Assembly: GCA_021234155.1 (NCBI GenBank)
Contig: JAJEKV010000001.1
Location: forward strand, 35,634,826-35,698,825
Direction: 5' to 3'
Origin: Isoetes taiwanensis
Taxonomy: Eukaryota; Streptophyta; Lycopodiopsida; Isoetales; Isoetaceae
DNA: 64,000 bases
How positions within the stretch are numbered: the first letter of the stretch is position 1; each line of letters opens with the position of its first letter. This document shows, piece after piece, positions 34,004 through 46,125 of this stretch. Made by a program: the position numbers and the translations under genes. The notes under the pieces are model-generated. The model did no database searches. It was given only the letters and a program-made list of their open reading frames with translations, and was not told the origin of the DNA.

Positions 34004-34394
34004 TTTCAATTAGAAAGCCTACAACTTTTCTTTGAGTACATTAATTGCATGAATTATAGTTGAAGCATGAATGTACTATTAGAGAGGAGATCATGTATTA
34101 ATTAAATGTGCATGGTCCATCTTGCTTTTATACTATTGTTGTTGTTGGTTAATTTTGTCGTCGCTTAGAAGCAAGTGGGGAGATACAAATTGCTTGTTTT
34201 TGTTGGTGCTTGCTGATTATCATCTAATGATTTCTAAAGGCATATGGAATGTGCATTTGGATATAAATTATGCATGCGACATGTTATTACTATGTTAATA
34301 TCACGAACATAAACAAGTTGATTTTGAATATTCTAGATGAAAGCAAGTTTTGGTTGGATAGTTGGGTCTTGAGCTTGCATTCTACACTATTCAT

Positions 34395-35163
34395 GTAGAA
34401 CTTCCACCTTAGCCAACATGGCATTAAATTTCACCATCAAATCTTTTTTTTTTTAGATCTACGTACAGGGAAATAAAAAAATAGGCCAAAAATAGGCACG
34501 GAGATTAAAAAAAGGGGGCTCTTTAGACTCTAAGGCAACAAGCTGAAAGCAAGCTCAAAAGAATGTTTGGTGAAACTATTCATGATGCTAGTGCCTGCAT
34601 TCAAAAATAAAAGCAGAAAAAGCCTAGATAAGGATAAAGCATTCACTGAAGCTAAGTTTTGCATCAATAGAAGGTCAATGCAGGCTGAATATACACCTTA
34701 ATATCTTCTCGCCGGAGCAGAGCTCCTTGTTCTTTTCAACTCTAATTTATAAAGGCATTATATGGAGTTGTTTCCATTAAAACGATCAACATATAACCTA
34801 CCAGTCTATAAATTGCACAACACAAAGTAGGACATTTACAAACTGCACAAGAAAATTGCTCAGAATAAATCCGTCAGATTTGGGATTCAATGAAAAAGGT
34901 CCAGTGAGGTTGGAGCATGTTAAATTGAAGAGATTGGCTTGTTACCTTGTGGCCTTGAAACGATTTCTTCTTCCTTCATGTAAGCAACAAGAATGGTAAA
35001 CAACAAACGAAAGAGGACACAAAGGATGAATTGGCACAAGGACTTATTCCGTGACTTATTTTTTGCCCCTTTTAAATTTTCGTACCCGTAGATCTAAAAA
35101 AAAAACAGATTTGACAGTAAAATTTAATGCCACATCTGTTTTGGCTGAGGTGGAGGTGCTATG
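34395..35163. mobile_element. Foldback/MITE-like element with about 80-bp inverted ends
   Basis: The left end (34395-34475: ACTTCCACCTTAGCCAA, GGCATTAAATTT, TTTAGATCTACG) reappears inverted at 35080-35163 with several mismatches. The interior is AT-rich and has no frame of note. Confidence 0.8.
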
Positions 35164-35334
35164 TTGATAGCCTAGAATTTCAAGAAAGGCTGTGAGGCTG
35201 TGTTATAAATTTGGTTGTCACAACTTGTTTGGTATTATTAGATTTTTTTTATTTACTAGTAGGCTTGCCTAATCCCCTCTACAACAATTCATGCAATTTT
35301 AGGTTGTCCACATGCATCATCTACTCCCATATTG

Positions 35335-36530
35335 AGAAGAACTACAAAATGCCCTTACGTTTTGGCACATTTTACCAAATGCCCCTAACTTTTCATAATT
35401 TCACCAAATGCCGCTGGTCAACGTATAATGTATTATGTATTTTTGAAAATTATTCAAATACCTTTTAAGATTTACGTTAGTTCCTCAAATGCCTTTATGT
35501 CTCTACATATCCTAAACGAGGTGCACTGGACTACCACAATCGTCGGATCCGTCGATCCTATGGCCTAGACTGTATGTTGGGGTCTCTTGGCACCCATTGG
35601 AGACACCTATGATTTTGAAATATGAAAGACGAGTTCGCCTAAGGCTTTGAGGGAATATCGAACCTCTATATGACTTTGCCTAAAATTTTAGAATATGAAA
35701 TACGGGGGCTCGAACCTCTACCAAAATAACTCAATGTCCGAATAAGACCACTTTAACCAATATATCCAGTAAGCTAATCTGATTATTTTCTATCTTGAAT
35801 CTTTTTTTTTTATACCATTCAATTGTTTTAGGGATATATGGTCCATGCTTTTAGGAATTGTCATTTTTACATCCATATCAAATCCCCCTGGAACCCCCTG
35901 TTATTGTGCTACATATTCTAAATGACGTGCACACTGGACTACCACAATCGTCGGATCTGTCAACCCTACGGCTCAGACAGTATGTTGAGGCCTCTAGGGA
36001 CCTCTCGTTTCACTTACTATGATTTTGAATTATGAAATACGAGTTCGCCTAAGGTTTTGAGGAAATATCGAACCTCTATACAGCTTTGCCTAAGGTTTTA
36101 GAATATGAAATATGGGGGCTCGAATCTCTATCAAAATAACTCAATGTCCTAATAAGACTACTTTAATCAATATACCCAGTGAGCTAATGTGATTATTTTC
36201 TATCTTGAATCTATGTTTTTTTTTTATAACGACCCATTCAATTGTTTTAGGGATATATAATCTATGGTTTCAAGAATTGTCATTTTTACATCCATACCCT
36301 GGAACCCCCTGTTATTATGCTACATATTTAAATTCCCAAAATGCCCTATACCCTTAAGTTTTAAGCAAATTATTGAAATGTCTTTGAACAACATCGTATT
36401 GCTGCTGGAGGTAGGATTGTACCTACTTACAATTAGGGGCATGTGAAAAGTTGCAATTATGAAAAGTTGCAATTAGGGGCATGTGGTGATATTCATCAAA
36501 ACATAATGGCATTTTGTAGTCTTTCCCTTT
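35335..36530. mobile_element. Element with inverted ends and an internal 415-bp tandem duplication
   Basis: The end at 35340-35400 (ACTACAAAATGCCCTTACGT, ATGCCCCTAACTTTTCATAA) is inverted at about 36440-36525. Inside, 35508-35925 and 35926-36340 are direct copies sharing GGACTACCACAATCGTCGGA and ACGAGTTCGCCTAAGG. The tandem frames contain nothing recognisable. Confidence 0.8.
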
Positions 36531-38960
36531 TATTTTAAACCGTTACATGCAAAAAATTAGAAATTCTTTGGAAAATATATCTTCGTTTGAGTTTGTCCTT
36601 CGAAAATCCGCGTTGCTTCTTTCTTTCTTGAAGCCACTTGGCGCGAACTATTTTTCTTGAACCCTCCAAATGGAGAAGCTACAGACAAAAAGCAAGGTTT
36701 CTCGTTATGTTTTGGCCTTACAAAATAGAGCTCTTTTCCTTTTTACCATGTTGCACACATTTTTATGGAAGCATCAAGCAATCTGGTCCTTTTTGACAAA
36801 CTAATAAATATAGTGTAGCAGAGTTTTGATCAACTGCCGATAATTGTTCTACTTTTAGGTCAAATAATTCAAATTAGATATGAGATTCACTGCCAGATTC
36901 TCCGTTTTAAATTATACAGAAGGTTCTTATTATGTCAGATGGAGGATATATGGCTTGTTTTATGGGAAGGCATCCCAACCACAAATCTATTGGTCACTAA
37001 GAAATGATTCGCTTGGAAGCAGCAACCTTGGATCTAAAAAAGCCAAGATTCTACATGTAGAGTATGATGGTAGGTTGATGTCTCTTCTTTAGCAAATCGA
37101 ACTACTTTTCAAGAGATGGCATCATTTCTAACTGAATTGGTAAGTTTTTCGTCTCTAGAATCATGAGATGTTCCAAGAGTTTCTTTCTCTACTATATTTC
37201 TATGAGCGATGTCCTTTACATGACAATCTCTTCTTTGATTTTGTTTGTATTCCAATTGTCATCTGACAATCAAGATATACCATAGGACTGATTTGGCTAA
37301 ATTGTATTGTATCTGTCAACTTTCCAGATTGAAACAAGCCTTGCAGACTAGAGCCTTTGATGTTGAAAGAATGAAAAGAAATTCAGCTGCTTGTGCTTAT
37401 TTCAGTACTTATTGTTTAATATAGCAGCATTTGAGATGATGTAGTCTTTTGGAATTTCTACCTGAATTGATGTGGAAAATTAAAGAGCTACCTATTGCAG
37501 CTTATTTTTAAACCCATAAAATGTATGTAACTTGAAAGCAAACACTCTGGCACCATCATAATAAGGATCGTTTGGGCCAGTTAAATTCAGGTTACACATT
37601 TTATTTTCGACATTGTTTTGGATCATTTGCAGATGTCATTCACAACACATTATCTCAACGGCCCCCCCTAGCAACACTGACAAACCCTGTCCTAGCGTCC
37701 TAGTACATGGTAGAAGAAAACTCCATACCCAAATACTTGTAGATGGGTGTCACTTTCAAACCTCCACAATGACTCCCTTAAGATTCTCTAATCTGTCAAT
37801 TCGAGCAACAACATATGCTATTTATACTTTGAAATGGTTCGCAGCATGGCATCATGGGCAATAAAATTCGATTCAATTAAAATCACTTCCCTAATTAGGG
37901 CTTGAAATAGTTTGCAAAAGATGTAAATGGCATTTCAATTACTATTTGGTATTCAATTTATATTTCTTTGTCCTAATTTTCCCATGACTTTATTTTTGGC
38001 CTCTGGCATGCCATTTTGCCTTTGCTAACAACTACTAGGTTAAGGTATGGTCGCATGAAAATATCAACAGCGATTCCTTCATGTCGACATGAGCATCTAA
38101 ATCTGGACAGGGTCTCATGAAGATGTCAATTGCATCGGACCTCCTGCACTGTTCTTCTTCCTGTTAAAAACTCCGTGTTGCCAGGTATCCTCAGACTTAC
38201 CATGTATTGAGATCCAAAAGATTCATGTTGACATGGATCCTTTCAACTGAGTAGAAAATCGATGGAAGAGATAAACATCAACATCGATTCTTTCATATCA
38301 GAAAATTGCATGTGACCCCTTTGTTTTAGGTTTTTGACATCTATTGATCGATGTCAGCGTCTTCATGTGATCCCGCCCTTATTAGAAGCAAATAGTAGGA
38401 ATCGGCATTCCATTAAAGTGGTGGCATTCTTGGATTCAAGCATTCTTCAGCTTAGTTGGCAAGCTTAAGCTTTTCATGCATCTGACTACAATGGAATCCC
38501 AATAACGACGTTGTGTAGCTCGGTGATTTGTTTCCACAGAATCTGAGCCTTAGGTCCCTTCAGACCCACTGTTAGGTTTGGATCTGCTGCAGCAGGGGAG
38601 GGTGGCCATTGGCTGCGCAGGTGCCAGTTAGGCCGGAATCACATTATAGCTCGAACCCAAAAAATACGTGGCATTTTTGGTCACCCGGTAAACTCCCAAA
38701 AAGTTTGACCCTCCTTTTGTGATCACACCTAATGGTATCCAAAGTGGACATGTCACTTGCCACACAATCCATCTTCATAGTAGCCCAACACAAACAGCTA
38801 TATTCCGTTCTCCAGTTTGTTCACAGCAGGGGGAGTTTTCATGGATTACGTCTCTAGATTCCAAACAACAAGTATGTATTGAATTTTTGAACTTTACCGG
38901 CAATTTGCACCAATTTCATGAACTTGAACTTTGTCTTTAAACTTTATCGGCAATTTGCAT
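36531..38960. other. No gene recognised
   Basis: About 2.4 kb with short unconnected frames (36880-37092, 37613-37864, 38719-38940). None matches a family I know and no splice-consistent chain was found. It may include introns or flanks of the Harbinger relic that follows. Confidence 0.4.
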
Positions 38961-38961
38961 C

Positions 38962-39181
38962 TATGGAAGAGGAAAACATTTACTCATACAATGTAAATTT
39001 TGAGGATGCCTCTGAACCAACACATCAATCTGATAGGAATAGCATAGCAGAAGATTTAGCTATGTATAAACTGTGGAAGAGGAAAACATTTACTCACACA
39101 ATGTCAATTTTGGGGATGCCTCTGAATCAACAGATCAAGCTGATAGGAATAGCAAAGCAGAATATTCAGCTATGGTGGTAG
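38962..39181. repeat. Tandem duplication, 110-bp unit
   Basis: Two copies (38962-39071 and 39072-39181) share TGGAAGAGGAAAACATTTAC, AGGATGCCTCTGAA-type and TGATAGGAATAGCA sequence. The second copy falls in a different frame, so the duplication itself breaks any reading frame. Confidence 0.9.
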
Positions 39182-39540
39182 GAAGGTTTTTCCTTTTTAT
39201 GCTTCAATTTGCACAATTGATTGCTAGCTACTAGTGACACATTGACAGGCATTGCAGAGTCATACAGAGTTGGATTTGCTACTGCACAACAAGCTGTTAT
39301 TGAACTCGCTACTTTTGCCAATTACAAACTCAAGGAATTGTATATTAAATGGTCATCACCAATTAGAATGAGAAGTCTGGCGGCAGCTTTCGAAAGCATT
39401 CATGGTACTCCATACGTGAAGCAATTGATGGAAGCCAGATTCCCATCATTGTGCCAAATGAATCTGCACAAGAATATTATAATAGAAAAGAATTCCATTT
39501 TATATTACTTCAGTTGATAGTATCAAGAAATTGCCTTGTA
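39180..39540 (+). pseudogene. PIF/Harbinger-type transposase fragment
   Basis: Encodes the helix-turn-helix and start of the DDE domain of a Harbinger-class transposase: IAESYRVGFATAQQAVIELA then LKELYIKWSSP (39250-39360). After a frameshift near 39420 it continues EAIDGSQIPIIVP then ESAQEYYNRKEFHFILLQ to about 39520. The AIDGSQIPI block carries the first catalytic aspartate. The rest of the DDE domain is missing. The 110-bp tandem duplication lies immediately upstream. Confidence 0.82.
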
Positions 39541-40059
39541 TTTCCCTGTCAAGATGTCATTAAGGTTTTGATTCTACTTTCATAAACTATTCCACATAAA
39601 AAAAGGCAATATTTGCACCCATTTATTGCAAGCATGTCACTGCAACAGAACTTGTTTGGAATAGATGGGGAAAAAAATTTGTGTCAGAACCATGTGCTTC
39701 ATAGCCCACATGTGAATGCTTTCTCACATGTGAAGTCACAGAGTGTAACTACAATTAAAACAAAAATAGAGTACTAGAGCTAAAAATAGAACTGTACCTA
39801 CAAATTTGAGTGTAACTAGAACTACCAACTACAACCAAGTTATTGTTTAAAGCTTCTTAGTTCTTACGTGTATCTGTGTACCTGCAATGCAGAAATTATA
39901 TTTAAAAAATCACATTCAAGATGGAAAAGGATAAAGCCATTGCACTAGTACCACTATTCAATTAGTGTAAGTACTCAAGATATAGTACGAAAAGGAAAAG
40001 GTGTCATTTCATGGTAAGTGTAACATGTGGAAACCATTAATACTGTGCCCATCACACCA

Positions 40060-40242
40060 GGAGCGTCGTATATATTGGATGCCGTCACGTTATAGCCATG
40101 GGCATATCCGTGGTATATGCGCGTCTTTGACATGTTATAGCCACGCCAAAAAAAACTTACACGACGTTTTTATGGACTTAGCAGATTTTTTTCCACTTAA
40201 GGCTGGCTATAACATGCCCACGTCCGACATTTACCGCGATGG
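40060..40242. mobile_element. 183-bp Mutator-type MITE with 9-bp target duplication
   Basis: Flanked by perfect direct repeats ATCACACCA at 40051-40059 and 40243-40251. The ends form imperfect inverted repeats of about 38 bp, both reaching TTATAGCC(A) inward. The matching position in the right-hand copy of the old duplication (about 45050) lacks it, giving an approximate empty-site comparison. A 9-bp duplication is typical of the Mutator superfamily. Confidence 0.85.
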
Positions 40243-40704
40243 ATCACACCACATGTGCATGCTCTAACATATTGTCAACACCTTTTCTTAACCAATAAAA
40301 AATCATGAAGTTCTTTCATTAGATTTTCCAAAGCCATATCTCACCCTTACCAATAAAGAAATCTCAATCCATACTTTCCTGTACCATTTACTTACAGGTT
40401 TTCCAACAATAGTATGCCTGCATCAAAATCAGTTGGCACTATTTTGACAACATTTTAGCCTGCACCAAAATCATTTCTCACTAGTTTGGCAACCTTATAA
40501 ATACAAGATCCTAGAGTTCCAAGAAAACAACCCTCTTTTTGTCTATGCCCCAAAGCTTTCTTCTGCTACATCAGAGATCTTATTCGATAGTCAGATTTTA
40601 ACATTCAACTAAAATATTGTTGAGCAATCTAATTTTAAAACATATGAGCCATTAACTAGAAAATATGGTTTTCATCTTATCTTATACTCCCCAATCAAGT
40701 TGAG

Positions 40705-41240
40705 GGCTCAGGATAGTCTTACCCTGGTTTCGGGGATCCCGGAGGTAAAAATACCGTCCTCCGGTATCACTACCAGGGGTCGACAGAACCCGTTCCAGGC
40801 CCCTCCGTTTCACCGTACTGGCGCACGTGAGGGGCCCTGCACCAATCTCGGCCGTCTGCTTCCGCGCCACATCCGGGCCGTCCGTGGTGTTCCCCGCCTC
40901 CGGTATCACCATAAAAAGTACGCGCTGATCCCGCTGTCCGGAATCACCAACACGTGATCCTGGCCTCCGGGATCCCCATGCTGTAGCCAATAACTACGCC
41001 TGTATCAGCCGTGGTGAATCCCTCTTCCGGGATCCCCGAATCCGACGGGTGTGATCCCCTCCTCCGGGATCACCATCGCTTGGCCGATATCGGCCGCCCG
41101 ATATACGCCAAGTTATCCCGTCCTCCGGGATCACCACCATGGTCGATATCGGGGGCCCGGGAATATGCTGCTCTCCAGGATCCCCGCGAGGACATTTCGG
41201 TGAAAACGTCCTCCGGGATCACCACTGCGTGGCCGAGAGC
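40705..41240 (+). repeat. Left terminal inverted repeat of the MULE
   Basis: GC-rich repeat of 536 bp, very unlike the AT-rich surroundings. It holds many variants of CTCCGGGATCACC or CTTCCGGGATCCCC spaced roughly 30-60 bp apart (for example near 40968, 41025, 41062, 41125 and 41213). Frames within it on both strands come from this composition and are not genes. Confidence 0.93.
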
Positions 41241-41346
41241 GGGGGCGATCCCCGCCTCTGGGATCCCCACGTACTTTATGCCTAAAAATCGACGGTGGCC
41301 AGCGGCCGTGGACTGATCGAGCGGCCGGTTTTGTACATGCCAGTCC

Positions 41347-43868
41347 ATGCACGGACCAACCATTGAGATCTGGACACCTGGGATGTTGGAAACCACCCTC
41401 CGGGATCCCACTTTTGTCTTCCAGAATTTCTCTGCGCTGCTGCATGCACAGACGGATGTTCGAAGCGGCCTGGCAGCTATGGACGTTTGGGGGCTGGAGG
41501 AGAAGATAGCACAGGTATTTATCTTCTTAAGATTATTTTTAGAAGGTAAGAAATGTATATCTGAGCTCCCTTTCTCACCATTCCCAACTGCGTACTGAAA
41601 TTACATGTGGAGTCACCCCCTAATGGCATTTTCGACTACAGCAACCTACACTGGTTTCCCGAAGAGCACCAAGTTCCTTCTGTAAATGGAGGTGAAGAAA
41701 TGCTTGTCTGGACCTGCTACTTGCCAACAAACGGGGTTGAAGACTTCATTCTTGGAGAGCAAAGAAATTGTGTGGCACCGTGCAGTTTCTACTTAAGGAG
41801 TTCCAATCCCGAGAGGGTGCTAAAGAGGCCAACCAGAGATTCTTATTTGACTATGAAGAGGTATGTATTTCTAAAACCCTATCCTCTAGTTTACTTGTGT
41901 TGTTTTTGTAGTAGAAAACATTGTAGCAGAAGTATATTTAATTCTTAGATGTACATGCACTACTTTCATGCACTAATTTTGAACACTCAAAACAGGTATT
42001 GGTGCACATATGGTCCTCAGGACAAGACTTTGAACACTCACATGGTTGTTGATGGACCACGTCAACCTGGCACATGCAGGAAAAGAGTTGAGAGGGGAGA
42101 GAGTGTGCGTAGGTGCTGCCAATGCCATTTTACCATTAGGCAACTGTACCTTCTCCCAGATTGCTCGTAAGTTACTTATTATGGGTTTGAGCATAGAAAT
42201 CTCCAAGGTGAGCCTTCCCATGGTAAGTTTGTTGACGTAGAGAAGGTATCAGATTCAAGCTAGCATCGTGGATCTCTCAGGAATTGAGGGAATGGGTTAG
42301 AGAAAAGCTCGTGCATTGGCACACCCCACGAAGTGTTATGAACATGCACGAGGAGAGGTGGAGATTTAAACTCGATGTGCATGGCAAGGATAGTATGTGT
42401 AGGGATGACGTGCTGAAGATCCGGGATGTTTACAACATTGAGCAGAGTGTTGTTAGAAACACTTGGAAGCTACATGAAGACCTTCCCACTAGCATCAACA
42501 TGTGGGTGCAACAACATCTAGAGTCCGTGTTCTTCTATGAACATGGTGACACGTTCCAATTGGGAGTGATGACTCCAATCCAAAGAGAGGCAATGCTGAA
42601 GTTTGGAAAGAATAGGACCATTTGCATGGATGCAACCTTCAAAACTAATGACAAGAGGTACACTACTTTGGGTTCATTTCCATTCTAGATCTTTTCCATA
42701 GTCCATTTAAAATGGCTATAGCATTTCAATTCTAGATCCAATGAGAGCTATTGGTTTTTATTATGCAGTTACTATCTTTTTACACTCATTGCTTTCGATG
42801 ACCATTGCAATGGCTTGCCATTGGCATATGTCATAACCAATTCTCAAAAAACTAGGGCTATAACTAAGTGGTTGAAAGCACTAAAGGATTCACTATGCCT
42901 GGATGATCCGGATTGGCACCCTTCTTGCATCATTACTGACGATGCTGATGCTGAAATCAAGGCCGTAAAAAATGTAATTTCCCAGGCAATTTATCACCCT
43001 TACCCTTTCTTATACTTTCTTGCATACTTTCTAACACTATGGACTGACATTGTGCACTTGTAGGTTTTCTCAAACGTGCATGTGCAAATATGCATTTGGC
43101 ATGTGAGAAGAGCCTGGATTAAGTGGCTACGTAAAAATGTAAGGAGTAAGGTGCATAGAAATGAAATGTTCAAGAAGCCAGGGAAAAAAATGTACAAGAC
43201 AGAGGGTCCTGTAGGGGACAATGAGTATGGGGAGGAGTACATGGAAGCTGTTAGGAAAGAGGCCATCAAGAGGTTGGAAGAGTTGGTGAGGAAGTATCCT
43301 CAATACCCTAAATTGTCGGCCTACATGAGTAAGGAGTGGACTAAGAACATCTGTGAATGGGTATTGGCTACAGGCATGCTGCCCTTAAGTTGCGCCTAGG
43401 CATATGTAAACGTGCACTTCGAGGCAAGAGAATTGACTGGTTGCTCTACATTCTCACAAACAATGTGGAGACACACATGGCTTACATGAGGTAACATTTA
43501 TATACCACTACCTAGTCTAATTTACCTTGCAAATGATTGATATATAGCTATGTTCTAGGTCTATGAAGGAACATGGATTTGTAGTAAACACCTCACAGGA
43601 ACAAATATTAGAGTGTGCAATTAGAGGCGTTCGGAATATTGCCGACGAGCAAGTCACATTTACCAACTTCGAGGAGGGCGAGGCTGAAGTGCAAAGCGAG
43701 CGCACTCTTGGACAGGGCCCGTATTTTGTTGCTGGAGCACACAAGAATTGGGCATGTTGTGATTGCCCTTGGGGAGCCAAGGGTAATCTATGTAAGCATC
43801 AGGTAAAAGTTATACAAATGCTTGGCAATTACAGGGATCAAGATCTCTTACAAGTGTTGGGTTCCTAA
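41347..43868 (+). pseudogene. MULE transposase with SWIM zinc finger, mildly damaged
   Basis: Cut-and-paste transposase of the Mutator superfamily. Coding pieces lie at about 41347-41515, 41607-41860, 41996-42655, 42768-42974, 43064-43491 and 43560-43868, separated by introns with plausible GT-AG borders. The MULE domain has ICMDATFKTNDKR (first catalytic Asp), PLAYVITNSQ, IITDDADAEIKAV (second Asp) and VQICIWHVRRAW (the C..H signature). The C-terminus has the SWIM motif CCDCPWGAKGNLCKH (43756-43800). Lesions are an in-frame TAA at 42168-42170, a frame change near 42250 and another near 43370. The frame after 43868 continues open to 44085 in phase, so the last stop may be another lesion. The N-terminal start is unclear. 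Confidence 0.85.
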
Positions 43869-44190
43869 TATGGGACAATAGGTGGGGGCATGGACCACCT
43901 GAAGCCATACGAAGCCGTGCAAGAGAGTTGTGGAGACCAGGGATCCGAGGTGCTTGAGGTAGTATGCCTAGGAGAAGAGTCTCCCTTGCAAACAAGCAGT
44001 CAAATGGACTTGAAGAAGACTCATGCCTCCTTGGAGGCGGTAATTGCTAGAGTGATATCTAGGGCTGGAAAGATCCTAACATTTTAGTTGCAACTGATTC
44101 TCTCATGCGTACGGCACTAACCCTGGTGTTTACTCGCCGTCAGGCATTAATTCAAACCAGTGGCTTCGATTGCACCACGTGGACGGTCCA

Positions 44191-44718
44191 GGCTCTCGGC
44201 CATGCAGTGGTGATCCCGGAGGACGTTTTCACCGAAATGTCCTCGCGGGGATCCCGGAGGGTAGCATATTCCTGGGCCCCCGATATCGGCCATGGTGGTG
44301 ATCCTGGAGGCCGGGATAACCTGGCGTATATCGGGCGGCCGATATCGGCCAAGCGATGGTGATCCCAGAGGAGGGGATCACACCCGTCAGATTCGGGGAT
44401 CCCGGAGGAGGGATTCACCACGGCTGATACAGGCGCAGCTATCGGCCACGGCATGGGGATCCCGGAGGCCGGGATCACGTGTTGGTGATTCCAGACGGCG
44501 GGATCAGCGCATACTTTTTATGGTGATACCGGAGGCGGGGAACACCACGGACGACCCGGATGTGGCGCGGAAGCGGACGGCCGAGATTGGTGCAGGGCCC
44601 CTCACGTGCGCCAGTACGGTGAAACGGAGGGGCCTGGAACGGGTTCCGTCGAGCCCTGGTGGTGATACCGGAGGACGGTATTTTTACCCCTGAAACCAGG
44701 GTAAGACTATCCTGAGCC
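44191..44718 (-). repeat. Right terminal inverted repeat of the MULE
   Basis: 528 bp, the reverse complement of 40705-41240 with scattered differences, carrying the same GGGATC-centred motif array. Frames at 44105-44362, 44292-44693 and 44152-44478 are composition by-products. Confidence 0.93.
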
Positions 44719-45504
44719 TAAAGTTGAGTATCCAATGAATGCATGGCACTGCAACCAGAACTTTATGAGAAAAAATAATGGTGTCAAACCATGGGCACTT
44801 ATAGCCCCATAATGTGAATTGCTTTTTCAAATAAGGAAGTCAAATAGGCAATTGACTGTAATAACTACAAATAAAAAATTGGATACAAGTTAGAAGTAGG
44901 ATTGTACCTACAAATTGAGCCAAAATCATTTCTCACATATAACATTATTGAGCAAGGAACATAAAGTACAGAAAGGAAAGGTGTCGTTTTCATGATATCA
45001 AGCATGTAAACAAATGTAGCTTGTGGAAAGCATCCATACAATGCTCATCACACGTGTTTTTTTTAGCGTTTCCAAAGTTATAGCTTACATGTCACCAATA
45101 AAGAAATGCTCAATTCAAGTGATAAACTTTTCCTTGCACGTGCAAACAGATAGACACTTTTTTTTTTGGAAGAAAGGACCATCTCACTAGTTGAATACCT
45201 ATAAGAGTACCTGATTACTTGCCTCTTTTACTGCATATTTGAAATAGAAACAGAGCTAGCAATCTGCTCAAGATGTATAAGCAATTGTATCCATATATTC
45301 CCATCAATTTGAGAAAGTTTTTAAGTCGCATTAAATGATAAACATACACAAAATCCTAGGATTGCAGGAAAATAAACTTTCTTTTGGTGTATGGCCCAAA
45401 ATCTTCTCTCATACATTAATCAGATATAGTATTCAATATTCGGAATTTAACATTCAAAAATAATAAAGTTTAGCAATGAAATCTTGACATATATAATTTA
45501 GCAA

Positions 45505-45530
45505 TGAATAGAATAGAATAGAATAGTTTT
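45505..45530. repeat. Microsatellite (GAATA)n
   Basis: Four to five units of the GAATA pentamer followed by a T run. Confidence 0.9.
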
Positions 45531-45680
45531 TTTAACGTCCACGGAGACCAATAGGTCATGGGACCCATACAATGGGCTAGTACAATCATTACTACTAGGA
45601 TTAAAAAACCCCTGCCTCGAAAGGTTTTCAAGGGAAAAACCTTTGCAGTAATGATGATACTAGACAAGCAGAGATAATGA

Positions 45681-46073
45681 CTACTGAGGGCTCAGTAATT
45701 GCAGACGTTTATCTAGAACCTCAAGTACGTATAATGCCAAGTCATGCACAGATGGTGCTCTGAGAAGTTGTGGAAGCGTGGAATGGAATGCTAAGGTCAA
45801 AAAATGATTCCGGACTATCTCAAAAGCAGGGCAACTCAGAAGAGTATGGCTTTCATCTTCAATAACCTGTAACTGGCAACAGGCACATAGTCTCGCTTCT
45901 CGCGGCAATTGCGGCCGCTCCCATCTATATGTCTCAATCCGTAGCTTGTGGGACCCCGTGAGAATTGATGCAATAGCTACAAGCTTGTTCCTGGACAATG
46001 AAGCAAGCAAATAAGCTTGGGGCCCTGGTGCCAAGGTGGGATTTATGTGTGCATGATAATGACCAGTTTTCAC
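45681..46073 (-). pseudogene. C-terminal fragment of a non-LTR retrotransposon reverse transcriptase
   Basis: The minus strand encodes RWERPQLPREARLCACCQ then VIEDESHTLLSCPAFEIVR, a C-x2-C...H...C zinc-binding segment. Such segments end many plant LINE reverse transcriptases, where the pattern R.C..C....EDE.H.L..CP is common. The RT catalytic core is absent. It directly abuts a PPR fragment on the other strand. A zinc-finger RT-like domesticated gene is an alternative but less likely. Confidence 0.7.
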
Positions 46074-46125
46074 TTAGGCCAAAGTAACTGCGTCCCATAT
46101 CTTTTGAGAAAAACATATATGAATC

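Larger units (their letters stand above)
40705..44718 (+). mobile_element. Mutator-like element (MULE), 4.0 kb, long inverted repeats
   Basis: Ends begin GGCTCAGGATAGTCTTACCC and are inverted at 40705-41240 and 44191-44718. The flanks share AAGTTGAG (40697-40704 and 44721-44728), fitting an 8-9 bp target duplication with one or two boundary bases uncertain. Between the repeats lies a MULE/SWIM transposase gene on the + strand. The two ends remain highly similar, so insertion is fairly recent, though the transposase has a few lesions. Confidence 0.92.
39630..45480. repeat. Diverged direct duplication on both sides of the MULE
   Basis: Sequence at about 39630-40640 resembles 44735-45480 in the same order. 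Shared blocks include GCACTGCAACnAGAACTT-type, GTACCTACAAATT, AAGGTGTC(A/G)TTTTCATG-type and GAATTTAACATTCAA-type sequence. Identity is moderate, so this is an old tandem duplication. The MULE now sits at the junction of the copies. Only the left copy has the 183-bp insertion at 40060. Confidence 0.7.

Noticed and set aside
40682-41445. Several 80-113-codon frames in the MULE ends, and their mirror images at 44105-44693
   Set aside because: GC-rich inverted repeat DNA with few stops; frames exist on both strands at once and share no known domain.
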